From Chitinophagaceae bacterium (GTDB taxonomy: Bacteria; Bacteroidota; Bacteroidia; Chitinophagales; Chitinophagaceae), in the NCBI GenBank assembly GCA_020847395.1, contig JADLCD010000149.1:24164-88163 (forward strand): DNA of 64,000 nucleotides, in the 5' to 3' direction. Position numbers and translations under genes: made by a program. The notes below the pieces were generated by a model, which was not told the origin of the DNA, did not search any database, and was given only the letters and a program-made list of their open reading frames with translations. Positions 17,236 through 26,669 of the stretch are shown one piece after another (position 1 is the stretch's first letter; every line of letters begins with the position of its first letter).

Positions 17236-17376
17236 TACCAGCTATATTTTATCGTCAAAAATACGGTCATTTTATGTATGCATTTTACGCAACCACAGCT
17301 AAAAAGGGGTGCTCCCCAAAAGCATAACATTTATTTATCCCGTATATTGAGCAAACAAATGCAATACATGAGCTTT

Positions 17377-18831
17377 ATGCGTACATCTATTTTAACCTTC
17401 GCAATACTTTTTATTTCTCTCACTTTATTTGCTCAAAAGAAAAAAGCAACTGATTCCGCAGCTAAACTGAAAGATGAAGCGGTACAGGATATACAAAGCA
17501 ATGCTGACCTGTATAAGAAAAATGCAATGGATATATGGGGCTTTGCAGAAGTTGGGTACAAGGAAGTGAAGAGCTCCGCATTGCATCAGCAAACATTAAA
17601 GGAAAATGGTTTTACTATAGAAAGCGGAGTAGCAGGCATTCCTACCGCATTTGTAGCAAGTTACGGCATTGGCAAACCTGTAGTTGGTATACTGGCAGAG
17701 TTTGATGCATTGCCCGGCATGTCGCAGGAGGCAATCCCTGAAAAGAAAGCCATTGATGGTAAAAATGCGGGACATGCATGCGGGCATCACTTGTTTGGCA
17801 CAGCATCTGTAGCTGCAGGCATTGCTATTAAAAAATTAATAGAAGAAAAAAAGATAACCGGTACGGTTAAAGTATTTGGTTGCCCGGCCGAAGAAGGCGG
17901 CAGCGGCAAAGTATATATGGTGCGTGCAGGATTGTTTAATGATGTAGATGCTGTTATTCACTGGCACCCCGGTGATGATAATGAAGTAACCATGACCAGC
18001 GCATTGGCAAACAAATCTGCCAAGTTTCGCTTTAAAGGTATAGCGGCACATGCATCAGGCGCGCCGGAAAAAGGCCGCTCATCATTAGATGCCGTGGAAG
18101 CAATGGATGTAATGACAAATATGATGCGTGAACATATACCGCAGGATGCGCGGTTGCATTATGTAATTACCAATGGCGGTAAGGCGCCTAATATTGTTCC
18201 TGATTTTGCTGAGGTATACTATTATATCCGTCATCCTAAAAAAGAAGAAGTAAAAGCCATTTTTGAACGAGTGGTTAAAGCTGCGCAGGGCGCTGCGCTT
18301 GGTACAGAAACAACAATGGAGTATGAAGTTATTGGCGGCACACATGATATGCTGCTGAATAAAACTTTGGGAGAAGTGATGCAGAAAAATCTTGACAAAG
18401 TAGGTGGCGTTGAATACACACCCGGTGAAATGGAGTTCGCTAAAAAAATTCAATCATCTTTTACTTTTAAAGCGCCTGCTATTGAAAACTCAGCCAAAGT
18501 AAAGCCATTTAAAACTGTGCCTGATGCCGGTGGCGGTTCCACAGATGTTGGTGATGTGAGCTATACAGTGCCAACAGTTGGAATGAATGCTGCTACCTGG
18601 GTTCCGGGTACTCCGGCACATAGCTGGCAGGCAGTTGCCGCCGGTGGTACTGATATTGGTGCTAAAGGAATGATGGTAGCTGCAAAAACAATGGCAATGA
18701 CGGCAATTGATTTATATACCAATTCCGCCATTATTATAAAAGCTACAGAAGAATTTAAAGCTGCCAAAGGTGATTATAAATATGAAGCGCTGCTGGGAGA
18801 TAGAAAACCCGCGTTGAACTACAGGGACTGA
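17377..18831 (+). CDS. Exported M20D-family amidohydrolase (AbgB-like)
   Basis: A protein of about 484 residues with signal peptide MRTSILTFAILFISLTLFAQ. M20 metallopeptidase landmarks are GILAEFDALPG, GHACGHHLFG (metal-binding His) and CPAEEGGSGK (catalytic and metal-binding Glu), followed by the dimerisation-domain block AAHASGAPEKGRSSLDAVEAM. These place it in the AbgB/indole-acetyl-amino-acid hydrolase branch (removal of an amino acid or p-aminobenzoyl group from an amide). The ATG at 17377 (or 17368) gives a clean signal peptide; a longer frame from 17278 runs into the divergent gap. A decayed beta-propeller fragment and a TonB receptor gene follow. Confidence 0.88.
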   Translation: MRTSILTFAILFISLTLFAQKKKATDSAAKLKDEAVQDIQSNADLYKKNAMDIWGFAEVGYKEVKSSALHQQTLKENGFTIESGVAGIPTAFVASYGIGKPVVGILAEFDALPGMSQEAIPEKKAIDGKNAGHACGHHLFGTASVAAGIAIKKLIEEKKITGTVKVFGCPAEEGGSGKVYMVRAGLFNDVDAVIHWHPGDDNEVTMTSALANKSAKFRFKGIAAHASGAPEKGRSSLDAVEAMDVMTNMMREHIPQDARLHYVITNGGKAPNIVPDFAEVYYYIRHPKKEEVKAIFERVVKAAQGAALGTETTMEYEVIGGTHDMLLNKTLGEVMQKNLDKVGGVEYTPGEMEFAKKIQSSFTFKAPAIENSAKVKPFKTVPDAGGGSTDVGDVSYTVPTVGMNAATWVPGTPAHSWQAVAAGGTDIGAKGMMVAAKTMAMTAIDLYTNSAIIIKATEEFKAAKGDYKYEALLGDRKPALNYRD

Positions 18832-18836
18832 GGAAA

Positions 18837-18947
18837 CTGTTAAAACAAGCTTCTGTATTGGCAGTTGTAAATGCTACTACTGGAGCAATCATTTCAAAAC
18901 TGCCTGTTGGTAAAGCATGCGATATGGTGGCTTTTGTAATTTTTTAA
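18837..18947 (+). pseudogene. Remnant of a YncE-like (YVTN) beta-propeller protein
   Basis: In one frame the short gap after the amidohydrolase reads KQASVLAVVNATTGAIISKL followed by PVGKACDMVAF and a stop. This is the blade pattern of YncE/YVTN-type propeller proteins (VVDAxTGKVVxxLPVGxxxDGVAF), typically more than 300 residues long. There is no start codon and only about one blade is left, so this looks like a decayed fragment. YncE-like genes are often seen next to TonB-dependent receptor genes, and one follows here 10 bp later. Confidence 0.5.
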
Positions 18948-18957
18948 ACAAATAGAA

Positions 18958-21126
18958 ATGATGTTTAAAAATATATTGTTTCTTATTGGCGTGGTAATCT
19001 TTTCAGCATCTGCCACTGCTCAGAGCGTGCTTACTATAAAAACTATAAACGCAGCAACCGGTGAACCGATTGAAGCTATAACCATTTCGGTAAATAGTAA
19101 AGCTATAAACAAAACCGATAGAGCCGGAATAGCTACACTCCGGTTAAATGCCGGCAAAGTACTCCTGCATTTTTCTTCAGTTACTTACACAGATGCAGAC
19201 ACATTGATAAATATTCCTTTTCCCGATACTCTCAAGGTAATGCTAACCGAGAAACAAACACTGCTGAGAGATGTGACGATTGTAGCCTCAACGCGAAATA
19301 ATCAGCGCATTGAAAATTCTCCATTAAAAGTAGAAGTATTAGGACGGGAAGAAATGGAAGAGGAAAGTTCGATTAAACCGGGTGGCATTGCCAGTATATT
19401 AGGCGATGTAAGTGGTGTACAGATACAGCAAAGCAGTGCTACCAGTGGAAATGCCAATGTGCGAATACAAGGTTTGGATGGAAGGTATACCCAGATTTTG
19501 AGAGATGGCATGCCTTTGTATGATGGGTTCAGCGGTGGTTTTGGTATACTCAGTATTCCGCCTTTGGATTTGAAGCAGGTAGAATTAATAAAAGGCTCTG
19601 CTTCTACTTTATATGGAGGTGGCGCCATCGGGGGGCTCGTAAATATCATTTCACGAAAACCCACTACTCAGCAGCAGGCTGTAGTAAGTATTAACCAAAC
19701 TACTTTAAAAGAAACAAATTTTAATACATATTTGTCAAAGCGGTATGCCAGGTTTGGCTACACATTTTTTGGTGGGTATAATTATCAAAAAGCTGTAGAT
19801 GTGAATAAGGATGGTTTTTCTGATGCACCGGATTTGAATGGATTGGTTATTCATCCAAAACTTTTTTTCTACCCCGATAGCAAAACCTCCATCACAGCGG
19901 GATATACAGGCACATTTGAAAAAAGAAATGGTGGTGATATGAAAGTGTTATCTGGCAATGCGGATGCAATGCACCGGTACTTTGAAAAGAATACCATTAG
20001 CAGACATAGTGTTGAGTTAACAGCACAACGGAATTTATCTAATGGAAAATCGCTGGATTTTAAAAACAGCCTAAGTTCATTCAACAGAAAAATCAGTAAT
20101 AATGAAATTGATTTTACAGGCCGGCAAATAAATTATTTTACAGAGCTATCTCTATTGATACCTTATCATACAAATAATTTTGTAGCAGGCATAAATATTA
20201 CGGGAGATGCGTTTAAAAAAATAACCAATGATATTCCCCTTAACAATTTTAGCAATAATACCATCGGGGTATTTGCACAAAATAGCTGGAATATAAAAGA
20301 TAATACAACCATTGAAGCCGGGTTAAGAAATGATTACCAGTTCACTTATGGCAATTTTTTTTTACCCCGTTTGGCCATATTCCATAGGATGAACGAACAT
20401 TGGGCAGCGAGAGCCGGTGTTGGGCTGGGTTATAAAATACCCAACGCGTTAGCACCACAAATTGTTGACTATGCTATACAAAACATTCAATCACTGCCAT
20501 TAACAATTAAGGCAGAAAAATCTATTGGTTATAACGCTGAAGTAAATTACAAAACAACCTGGGGCGATAATAACGAAATATTCATTAACCAGGCTTTCTT
20601 CCTTACTCAATTAAGCAATCCAATTATAGCCACGGTAGCAGGTAATGGAAATGTAACGTTTAACAATATGAATAAGCCGGTTGTAAGCCAGGGCTCGGAT
20701 ACATATATACGTGCGTTGATTCATAACTGGGAAATATATGCAGGTTACACATTAACTTTTGCTGAACGAAAATACCTGGAAAGGAATCAGTTTGTGCCAC
20801 TCACACCTAAAAACCGCTTTGCATTTACACTTGTAAGGGATTTTGAAAAAACCGGATTTCGATTTGGCATTGAAGGCTCCTATACCGGTAAGCAACACAG
20901 GGAAGATTATACATTAACACCGGGATATTTATTTATTGCAGCTATGATGGAAAAGAAAATCGGAAAGCATGTAAGCGTGGTACTGAATGGAGAAAATATG
21001 CTCAACTACAGGCAAAGTAAAGTTGAAGCGCTTTACACGGGCAGTATTGCAAATCCAACGTTTAGTCCATTATGGGCGCCTATAGACGGGCGGGTGATTA
21101 ACTTATCTGTAAAATGGAGCTTATAA
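18958..21126 (+). CDS. TonB-dependent receptor with carboxypeptidase-like N-terminal domain
   Basis: A protein of about 722 residues with signal peptide ending ASATAQ. Residues about 22-100 form a carboxypeptidase-regulatory-like domain (INAATGEPIEAITISVN). The plug domain follows (VNIISRKP end; GNANVRIQGLDGRYTQILRDG, then LKQVELIKGSASTLYGGGAIGG), then the barrel, ending in a conserved strand (INLSVKWSL). It resembles receptors for metal chelates or vitamin B12 (BtuB/FepA-like) more than SusC, and no SusD gene is present. The two adjacent ATGs (18958, 18961) cannot be told apart. The upstream propeller remnant suggests a lost partner. Confidence 0.9.
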   Translation: MMFKNILFLIGVVIFSASATAQSVLTIKTINAATGEPIEAITISVNSKAINKTDRAGIATLRLNAGKVLLHFSSVTYTDADTLINIPFPDTLKVMLTEKQTLLRDVTIVASTRNNQRIENSPLKVEVLGREEMEEESSIKPGGIASILGDVSGVQIQQSSATSGNANVRIQGLDGRYTQILRDGMPLYDGFSGGFGILSIPPLDLKQVELIKGSASTLYGGGAIGGLVNIISRKPTTQQQAVVSINQTTLKETNFNTYLSKRYARFGYTFFGGYNYQKAVDVNKDGFSDAPDLNGLVIHPKLFFYPDSKTSITAGYTGTFEKRNGGDMKVLSGNADAMHRYFEKNTISRHSVELTAQRNLSNGKSLDFKNSLSSFNRKISNNEIDFTGRQINYFTELSLLIPYHTNNFVAGINITGDAFKKITNDIPLNNFSNNTIGVFAQNSWNIKDNTTIEAGLRNDYQFTYGNFFLPRLAIFHRMNEHWAARAGVGLGYKIPNALAPQIVDYAIQNIQSLPLTIKAEKSIGYNAEVNYKTTWGDNNEIFINQAFFLTQLSNPIIATVAGNGNVTFNNMNKPVVSQGSDTYIRALIHNWEIYAGYTLTFAERKYLERNQFVPLTPKNRFAFTLVRDFEKTGFRFGIEGSYTGKQHREDYTLTPGYLFIAAMMEKKIGKHVSVVLNGENMLNYRQSKVEALYTGSIANPTFSPLWAPIDGRVINLSVKWSL

Positions 21127-21211
21127 AAGGCTAAATTTATTACTACTGTTTAAATTAGGTGAAAATACTATAAAGCCTGCTTTTTCCCTGCAGCCCGAAA
21201 CGCTCATTTCC

Positions 21212-21502
21212 TTAATTCAGTTGTACTGCCGGCAACCTGTATAACTGCCCGTCTACCACTACTAATTCTTCAATAACAAATGTCCAGTATTTGTTTATAG
21301 GTGAACCATTGAGATGTTTTTTTACTTCCCTTTTATTTTTAGCAGACATGGTTATCCATACATGCTGCGATTCCATAGTTACCACATAATGATCAATAAC
21401 GCCTGACTCTATTAATGTATTGATATATTCCCTGTGTTTTGGAATAAGCGACATAAAATCATCATCCATCGTAAAGTGTATCGTCACCTGAAATTTTTTC
21501 AT
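21212..21502 (-). CDS. Small hypothetical protein, muconolactone isomerase/YciI-like fold suspected
   Basis: A 96-residue protein starting MKKFQVTIHFTMDDDFMSLI with a later block VVTMESQHVWITMSAKNKRE and LNGSPINKYWTFVIEELVVV. The strand-helix-strand layout with a conserved-looking HVW and a K-x-F/W segment resembles small ferredoxin-fold dimeric barrel proteins such as muconolactone isomerase or YciI. The ATG at 21502 is preferred over 21520, which adds MPESQE. It stands between a TonB receptor gene (opposite strand) and mtaB. No function can be assigned. Confidence 0.65.
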   Translation of the reverse strand: MKKFQVTIHFTMDDDFMSLIPKHREYINTLIESGVIDHYVVTMESQHVWITMSAKNKREVKKHLNGSPINKYWTFVIEELVVVDGQLYRLPAVQLN

Positions 21503-21578
21503 CTCCTGACTTTCCGGCATTCAGCCATTTTGTGTGATGCACGCAATGTAATCACAAAAAAGTTTACAGCAAGCTAAT

Positions 21579-22850
21579 TTAAATAGTCCAGTAAGTAATG
21601 CAATCGGTAAGCGCCTGCTGGTAAGGAGCTGCTATTCTAATATAGTTATCAGTATAGCCCTCCATCATCCCGTTTTTATTAAATGCTTCAAAAAGCACCG
21701 GGCGTTTTTCGCCTGCATATAAGGATGTGAAATGCTGCATCTTCATGTAGGAGAGATTACGAAGCGTTTTATTGCGTGTATGCCGTACATTAACAGGAAC
21801 TGGAGATTTTATATCAAGCGCGGCAGTGTTATCTCTTTCCGAATATGTAAATACATGCAGGTAAGATATGTCAAGACTGTGCAGAAAATCAAAAGTTGTT
21901 TTAAAATCTTCATCCGTTTCGCCGGGAAAACCAACAATCACATCAACCCCGATACAACAGTGAGGCATCAACGATTTTATTGTTTCCACCCGTTCAGTAT
22001 ACAACGAACGCTTATATCTTCTGCGCATTAATCGTAAAATCCGGTCTGAGCCACTTTGCAGCGGAATATGAAAATGCGGCATAAAACGCTTACTGCCTGA
22101 AACAAATTTTATGATATCATTGGTTAATAAATTGGGCTCTATTGATGATATTCTGAATCGCTCAATACCTTCAATTTCATCAAGCTGTTGAATAAGTTGA
22201 AAGAAGTTTTCTTTCTTCTTTGACCCGATTTCAGGTATGCCAAAATCACCAAGGTTTACACCTGATAATACAATTTCTTTAACGCCTGCTGCTGCAAGTT
22301 CCTTAGCATTTGCAACAGCGTTTTCAATACTGTTGCTGCGGCTTTTTCCTCTCGCCATTGGTATTGTACAGAAAGAACAGCTATAATCGCAACCATCCTG
22401 TACTTTTAAAAAAGTACGTGTTCTGTCGTGTAATGAATAAGAGCTGTTGAAACTGTTAACATCTTCAATATCACAACTGGAAATTTTGGTGGAATCGCCT
22501 TTCGATAATTCTTTTAAATGAGCAGCGATATTAAATTTTTCTGCAGCACCCAATACCAGGTCAACGCCTTCTATTGCCGCAATTTCCCTGGGTTTCAACT
22601 GTGCATAACAACCTGTTATTACTACAAAGCTTTCGGGAGATTTTCTTTGAATGCGACGAACGATCTGCCGGCATTCCTTGTCGGCATTATCGGTTACAGA
22701 GCAGGTATTGATCACATATACATCAGCAATATCATCAAATTCTTTCTTTTTGAAACCCTCTTTTTCCAGGATCCTGGAAAGTGTTGAAGTTTCAGCGTAG
22801 TTTAATTTGCAACCTAATGTATGAAATGCTACTGTTCTCGCCGCCTGCAT
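21579..22850 (-). CDS. mtaB: tRNA (t6A37) methylthiotransferase MtaB
   Basis: A 423-residue radical-SAM methylthiotransferase that turns t6A37 of ANN-decoding tRNAs into ms2t6A. The N-terminal UPF0004 domain carries three cluster Cys (C14 in TLGCKLN, C50 in NTCSVT, C81 in GCYAQ). The radical-SAM domain has C154-C158-C161 (CDYSCSFC), and SGVNLGDFG and EPNLL follow. A C-terminal TRAM domain binds tRNA. FHTLGCKLN and the SGVNLGDFG block point to MtaB rather than MiaB or RimO. The ATG at 22850 lies only 7 bp after a perfect -7 box; a longer frame up to 22994 would cross that promoter and is rejected. Confidence 0.92.
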   Translation of the reverse strand: MQAARTVAFHTLGCKLNYAETSTLSRILEKEGFKKKEFDDIADVYVINTCSVTDNADKECRQIVRRIQRKSPESFVVITGCYAQLKPREIAAIEGVDLVLGAAEKFNIAAHLKELSKGDSTKISSCDIEDVNSFNSSYSLHDRTRTFLKVQDGCDYSCSFCTIPMARGKSRSNSIENAVANAKELAAAGVKEIVLSGVNLGDFGIPEIGSKKKENFFQLIQQLDEIEGIERFRISSIEPNLLTNDIIKFVSGSKRFMPHFHIPLQSGSDRILRLMRRRYKRSLYTERVETIKSLMPHCCIGVDVIVGFPGETDEDFKTTFDFLHSLDISYLHVFTYSERDNTAALDIKSPVPVNVRHTRNKTLRNLSYMKMQHFTSLYAGEKRPVLFEAFNKNGMMEGYTDNYIRIAAPYQQALTDCITYWTI

Positions 22851-22857
22851 AAGGGCG

Positions 22858-22865
22858 CAAAGATA
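22858..22865 (-). promoter_or_regulatory. -7 box of mtaB
   Basis: Minus strand TATCTTTG followed by CGCCCTT and then the ATG. Transcription would start at or within a few bases of the start codon, suggesting a leaderless or near-leaderless mRNA. Confidence 0.6.
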
Positions 22866-23274
22866 ACCAAATCCGTAAAACCTTAAAATCTGGCATTTGC
22901 CGGGGCATCCCAAATTTTTGCAGGCGGTTGAGACACCCATTAAGGAGGGATTGCAGTGACGGTAAAAGTGTTTTAAGTTTACAACCAGCACCAAGGCAAA
23001 GTATACAATGTTTCAACCACTCGCCCGTATTTGCGATCCCGCCCGCATCAGCATTTGAGTTGAAACGAAGATTCGGTGGGAGAAGCAATTCCTGAATTTA
23101 CCTGGATTGCCCCAGCAAATATCTCTTCACATGCCGGAAAAACCGTAAGTTAACGGTTATGGTGACACACCGACCGGAATGTTTACAAGATGCTAAAATT
23201 TAAAATGCACCCTTTGCCGGTTACCTGAAGTTGTATTAATGCATTAACAAGTATCCTAACTATCCTTACTATCT
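22866..23274. other. Non-coding gap between mtaB and the ABC exporter
   Basis: About 410 bp with higher GC than its surroundings. Frames on the minus strand are open across it but resemble no protein and would run through the mtaB promoter. There is no terminator or strong inverted repeat. It may be a decayed or dispersed intergenic repeat; no second copy is in this window. Confidence 0.35.
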
Positions 23275-23282
23275 TACATTTG
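23275..23282 (+). promoter_or_regulatory. -7 box of the ABC exporter gene
   Basis: TACATTTG, a perfect TAnnTTTG match. It overlaps the candidate start TTG at 23280, so translation should begin downstream, probably at the TTG at 23298. No correctly spaced -33 TTG is seen. Confidence 0.45.
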
Positions 23283-23297
23283 TACAAATTTTGGATA

Positions 23298-25154
23298 TTG
23301 AAGCATTTAAAAGCGGTAAATAAATATTTCAGGAAGTATAAGTGGCGATTTTTGCTTGGTATTATATTCGTAATTGTTTCCAACTATTTTGGGATACTGG
23401 CTCCGCAGGTTACGGGATATGTAATGGATAAAGTGCAGGTAAAAATACAGGGGTTAAGTATTGGTGAAGCTGAATCTTATATAAAAGCAGGCAGTAAATC
23501 TTATGATCCCCTGGTGAGGTTCTTTATAGGGGAAGTTGAATACAGGATCAGCCAGCACAATTTTGCCTGGCTCGTAATGATATGTGGTATTACATTACTG
23601 GCTTTTGCTTTACTGCGAGGACTATTTATGTTTTTTATGCGGCAAACTATTATAGTAATGAGCCGCTTTATAGAATATGATCAGAAAAATGAGGTTTACC
23701 TGCACTATCAGCAATTGGATACAGAGTTTTATAAAATGCATAGCACAGGCGATTTAATGAGCCGCATGGCCGAAGATGTTAGCCGGGTAAGAATGTATAC
23801 CGGTCCGGCAATGATGTACTTTATTAACCTTGTGGCTTTAATAGGGTTGAGTATTTTTTACATGATACAAAAAGACCCTGAGCTTACTTTATATGTATTA
23901 GCCCCGCTTCCATTGCTGGCTATTACCATTTATTATGTAAATACAATCATTCATAAAAAAAGTGAAAACATACAGGCACAACTCAGTAATCTCACAACTA
24001 ATGCCCAGGAATCGTATTCAGGCATACGTGTAATAAAATCTTTTGTGCAGGAAAAAGCGATGGAGCATTTTTTTGAAAGAAACAGTGTTGATTATAAAAA
24101 AAGCGCGGTTAATCTTGCAAAAATAGAAGCGATCTATTTTCCATCTATCAGTTTGCTGATAGGGTTAAGTACGTTGCTTACAATAATGATTGGAGGTTTA
24201 TACCATATTAAAAACCCGGAAGATATAACGATAGGCACTATTGCAGAGTTTGTAGTGTATATTAATATGCTTACTTTTCCGGTAAGCGCTATTGGGTGGG
24301 TTGCCAGTATGATTCAGCGGGCATCGGCTTCTCAAAAAAGATTGAATGAATTTCTGGAAACAGCTCCTGCCATCACGGATATTGCTGACCCTGTTGATCC
24401 GGTAATTAAAGGCAATATTGCTTTTAAAAATATAGATTTTACGTATGCGCATACAGGTATAAAGGCATTAAAGAATTTTTCTTTGAAAATTCCTACCGGG
24501 CATAAAGTTGTAATTATTGGTAAAACAGGGAGTGGCAAATCTACAGTAGCTCAACTATTGCTGCGTATGTATGATCCGGATAAAGGCAATATACAGGTTG
24601 ATGGGGTTGATATTAAGCACATGGACCACAGAAAGTTGCGTGATCAGATAAGTTATGTTCCACAGGATGTTTTTCTTTTCAGCGATACAATATCAGGCAA
24701 TATAAAATTTGGGCTGGATGAAGCTACGGATGATTTGGTAAGGAATGCAGCCCGTCAAGCCAGTATTGAACGGGAAATAGAGCTTTTTCCGGAAGGATTT
24801 AAAACTATGGTGGGAGAGCGGGGGGTTACCCTGAGCGGTGGGCAAAAACAGCGTATTTCCATAGCCCGTGCTATGATTAAAAACCCGGGCATAGTGCTGT
24901 TTGATGATTGCCTGAGCGCCGTAGATGCCAGAACTGAGAAGGAAATAATCGGGAACTTATACCGGTATCTTCAGGGCAAAACAGCTATAATTATTACTCA
25001 CAGGGTTTTTAGCCTGTTTAGCTTTGATGAAATTATAGTAATGGACGAGGGAGAAATAGTGGAAAACGGAACACATGAGGCTTTATTAAACCTTAATGGG
25101 CATTATGCTGAAATGTATCGCCAGCAGCAAAAACAGGAGGTAAATGAAGGCTAA
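23298..25154 (+). CDS. ABC exporter, fused permease and ATPase (MsbA-like)
   Basis: A 618-residue half-transporter. Residues about 15-330 carry six membrane spans (starting FLLGIIFVIVSNYFGILAP), with the coupling-region MSRMAEDVSRVRMYTGPAMM. The ATPase domain has Walker A GKTGSGKST, Q-loop YVPQDVFLFSD, signature LSGGQKQR, Walker B GIVLFDDCLSAVD and switch His in ITHRVF. These half-size exporters move lipids, LPS precursors or drugs outward as dimers. No ATG lies in front of the first span; the TTG at 23298 (MKHLKAVNKYFRKYKW) fits the family and follows the -7 box. It is followed by the PUR gene under its own promoter. Confidence 0.9.
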   Translation: MKHLKAVNKYFRKYKWRFLLGIIFVIVSNYFGILAPQVTGYVMDKVQVKIQGLSIGEAESYIKAGSKSYDPLVRFFIGEVEYRISQHNFAWLVMICGITLLAFALLRGLFMFFMRQTIIVMSRFIEYDQKNEVYLHYQQLDTEFYKMHSTGDLMSRMAEDVSRVRMYTGPAMMYFINLVALIGLSIFYMIQKDPELTLYVLAPLPLLAITIYYVNTIIHKKSENIQAQLSNLTTNAQESYSGIRVIKSFVQEKAMEHFFERNSVDYKKSAVNLAKIEAIYFPSISLLIGLSTLLTIMIGGLYHIKNPEDITIGTIAEFVVYINMLTFPVSAIGWVASMIQRASASQKRLNEFLETAPAITDIADPVDPVIKGNIAFKNIDFTYAHTGIKALKNFSLKIPTGHKVVIIGKTGSGKSTVAQLLLRMYDPDKGNIQVDGVDIKHMDHRKLRDQISYVPQDVFLFSDTISGNIKFGLDEATDDLVRNAARQASIEREIELFPEGFKTMVGERGVTLSGGQKQRISIARAMIKNPGIVLFDDCLSAVDARTEKEIIGNLYRYLQGKTAIIITHRVFSLFSFDEIIVMDEGEIVENGTHEALLNLNGHYAEMYRQQQKQEVNEG

Positions 25155-25196
25155 AATGCTTTTGTATATACACCGTTGCAAGAGTTTTGGTTAAAA

Positions 25197-25227
25197 TTTT
25201 GTCAATTCAAAAACAATTTTATCTTTG
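25197..25227 (+). promoter_or_regulatory. Promoter of the PUR-family gene
   Basis: TTTTG (25197-25201), 18-bp spacer, TATCTTTG (25220-25227). Both boxes match the Bacteroidota consensus perfectly. The expected start near 25233 leaves a leader of about 40 nt. Confidence 0.75.
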
Positions 25228-25273
25228 TCAACCATAAAATCAGGAAAAGTTTAATCATTAAAAAATCATTATT

Positions 25274-25696
25274 GTGGCGTACGAAAACAATGACAAAAGA
25301 ATGGAGAGCGTGTACAGCAAAAGAATTCGTGCAGGTAAACGCAGAACGTATTTCTTTGATGTAAGGAGCACCCGTAACCAGGACTATTACTTAACGATTA
25401 CTGAAAGCCGTAAGCGTTTTAATGACAATGGATACGACAGGCACAAAATTTTTCTTTACAAAGAAGATTTTAACAAGTTTATCAAAGCACTTAACGAAGC
25501 TATAGATCATGTAAAAACTGAATTGATGCCTGACTTCGACTTTGATGCATTTAATCATGACACTCCGCTTGGTGAAAACGATGAAGCAGATGTAGAAGAA
25601 GTGAATGCTGAAGCATCTGAACCGGCTCCTGCTGCTGCAACAACCATTGCTCCGGCACAAAGCAACGGTGCTGATGAGGAAGTAGACAAATGGTAA
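25274..25696 (+). CDS. PUR-alpha-like (DUF3276) nucleic-acid-binding protein
   Basis: A 140-residue protein. MESVYSKRIRAGKRRTYFFD, then VRSTRNQDYYLTITESRKRF, and HKIFLYKEDFNKFIKAL are the strongly conserved PUR-repeat sequence of DUF3276, a Bacteroidota/spirochaete family (BpuR in Borrelia) that binds DNA and RNA. The C-terminal 50 residues are acidic and Ala/Pro-rich, a likely disordered tail. Translation begins at a GTG (25274); there is no ATG until residue 10 (MESVYSK), which is also possible. It has its own strong promoter and terminator, suiting an abundant nucleoid or regulatory protein. Confidence 0.9.
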   Translation: MAYENNDKRMESVYSKRIRAGKRRTYFFDVRSTRNQDYYLTITESRKRFNDNGYDRHKIFLYKEDFNKFIKALNEAIDHVKTELMPDFDFDAFNHDTPLGENDEADVEEVNAEASEPAPAAATTIAPAQSNGADEEVDKW

Positions 25697-25718
25697 CGTT
25701 TATATGTTTATACAATTC

Positions 25719-25746
25719 AGACCCCGGCTAACCGGGGTCTTTTTTT
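25719..25746 (+). terminator. Intrinsic terminator of the PUR-family gene
   Basis: AGACCCCGG, loop CTAA, CCGGGGTCT, then TTTTTT. A perfect 9-bp stem 23 bp after the stop codon. Confidence 0.92.
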
Positions 25747-25881
25747 GTTTTTAGCAAATTAAAATTCAGATAACCGCCACAGCAAAGAGTTGCTGTATAC
25801 CCCCTGATTGACATATGATATAAATCGTTGTTAGGTAGTTACACCTGGTTGCGCTTAGTAGTATTTCTGAAAACGACTTCG

Positions 25882-25889
25882 TAAATTTG
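25882..25889 (+). promoter_or_regulatory. -7 box of the OmpA-like gene
   Basis: TAAATTTG, followed by CCTGC; perfect TAnnTTTG. A TTG at the usual distance is not evident. The leader to the ATG at 25938 would be about 43 nt. Confidence 0.45.
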
Positions 25890-25937
25890 CCTGCTCTTAT
25901 AGGAATAATACTATCGCTCACGACCTAAAAAACGTTT

Positions 25938-26621
25938 ATGAAACATTTTTTTGTTTTTTCCGGTATTATCCTTTTATCCTTACTGATTAATCGTACCATT
26001 CATCGTTCTTCACAGGTAACAGTCTCTGCTGATGTAAAATTGCTGGATGATAAATTTATTACAAAACATGATTTACCTGCAATTACGCCAACATCCCGAG
26101 GCGCAAAAGCTGTTAAAAATGAAGTATCAGTTGCTTCAGCAAAGACTGTAAAATCTGTAAGATTTGCAACTGTAAAAAAAGTTGCAATTGCAAAAACAAA
26201 AATCAATAATAAAGCATCGTTTTTTGAAGAACATAATAATAATTTCAGAATGCTGCATAAGCTTATTAAAGCATCAGGCAATTATACTGATATATCTACG
26301 GTTCAGTTCAGCTTCAACGAGGCTGCAACACTTGATAGCACATCGTTTCAGTTTATAATGAGAGTTGCCGATAAACTTGTATTTGATGAATCATTAAAGG
26401 TTAGTATAGCCGGTTTTACAGATAATAAGGGCTCAGCAGATTATAATAAGCAACTCTCATGGTTATGCGCAGACAATGTAAAAAAATATCTTGTTGATCT
26501 TGGTGTAAATGAAAACCAGATCATGATATCTGCAAACGGTATTGCAGATCCCGTAGGAGATAATACAACTGCTGAAGGAAGAGCTGAGAACAGGAGAGTA
26601 GAAATGGTAGTGCTGAAATAA
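25938..26621 (+). CDS. OmpA-family peptidoglycan-binding protein
   Basis: A 227-residue protein with an N-terminal hydrophobic segment (FFVFSGIILLSLLI) that is either a signal peptide or an anchor. A Lys/Ala/Val-rich linker spans about 30-100. The C-terminal OmpA-like domain (about 115-227) has VQFSFNEAATLDSTSFQFIM, GFTDNKGSADYNKQLSWLCA (the TDxxGxxxYN site that holds diaminopimelate) and the final GRAENRRVEMVV. It probably tethers an envelope structure to peptidoglycan. The linker is short and low in complexity. It stands alone. Confidence 0.85.
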   Translation: MKHFFVFSGIILLSLLINRTIHRSSQVTVSADVKLLDDKFITKHDLPAITPTSRGAKAVKNEVSVASAKTVKSVRFATVKKVAIAKTKINNKASFFEEHNNNFRMLHKLIKASGNYTDISTVQFSFNEAATLDSTSFQFIMRVADKLVFDESLKVSIAGFTDNKGSADYNKQLSWLCADNVKKYLVDLGVNENQIMISANGIADPVGDNTTAEGRAENRRVEMVVLK

Positions 26622-26669
26622 TGCTTTTAGCTAAAAGAAGCCGGTTGTGCTTTTTTGTTTTGCTTTTTG

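Noticed and set aside
22792..23088. 98-codon and longer frames on the minus strand upstream of mtaB
   Set aside because: They cross the mtaB promoter, overlap the mtaB start in other frames and resemble no protein.
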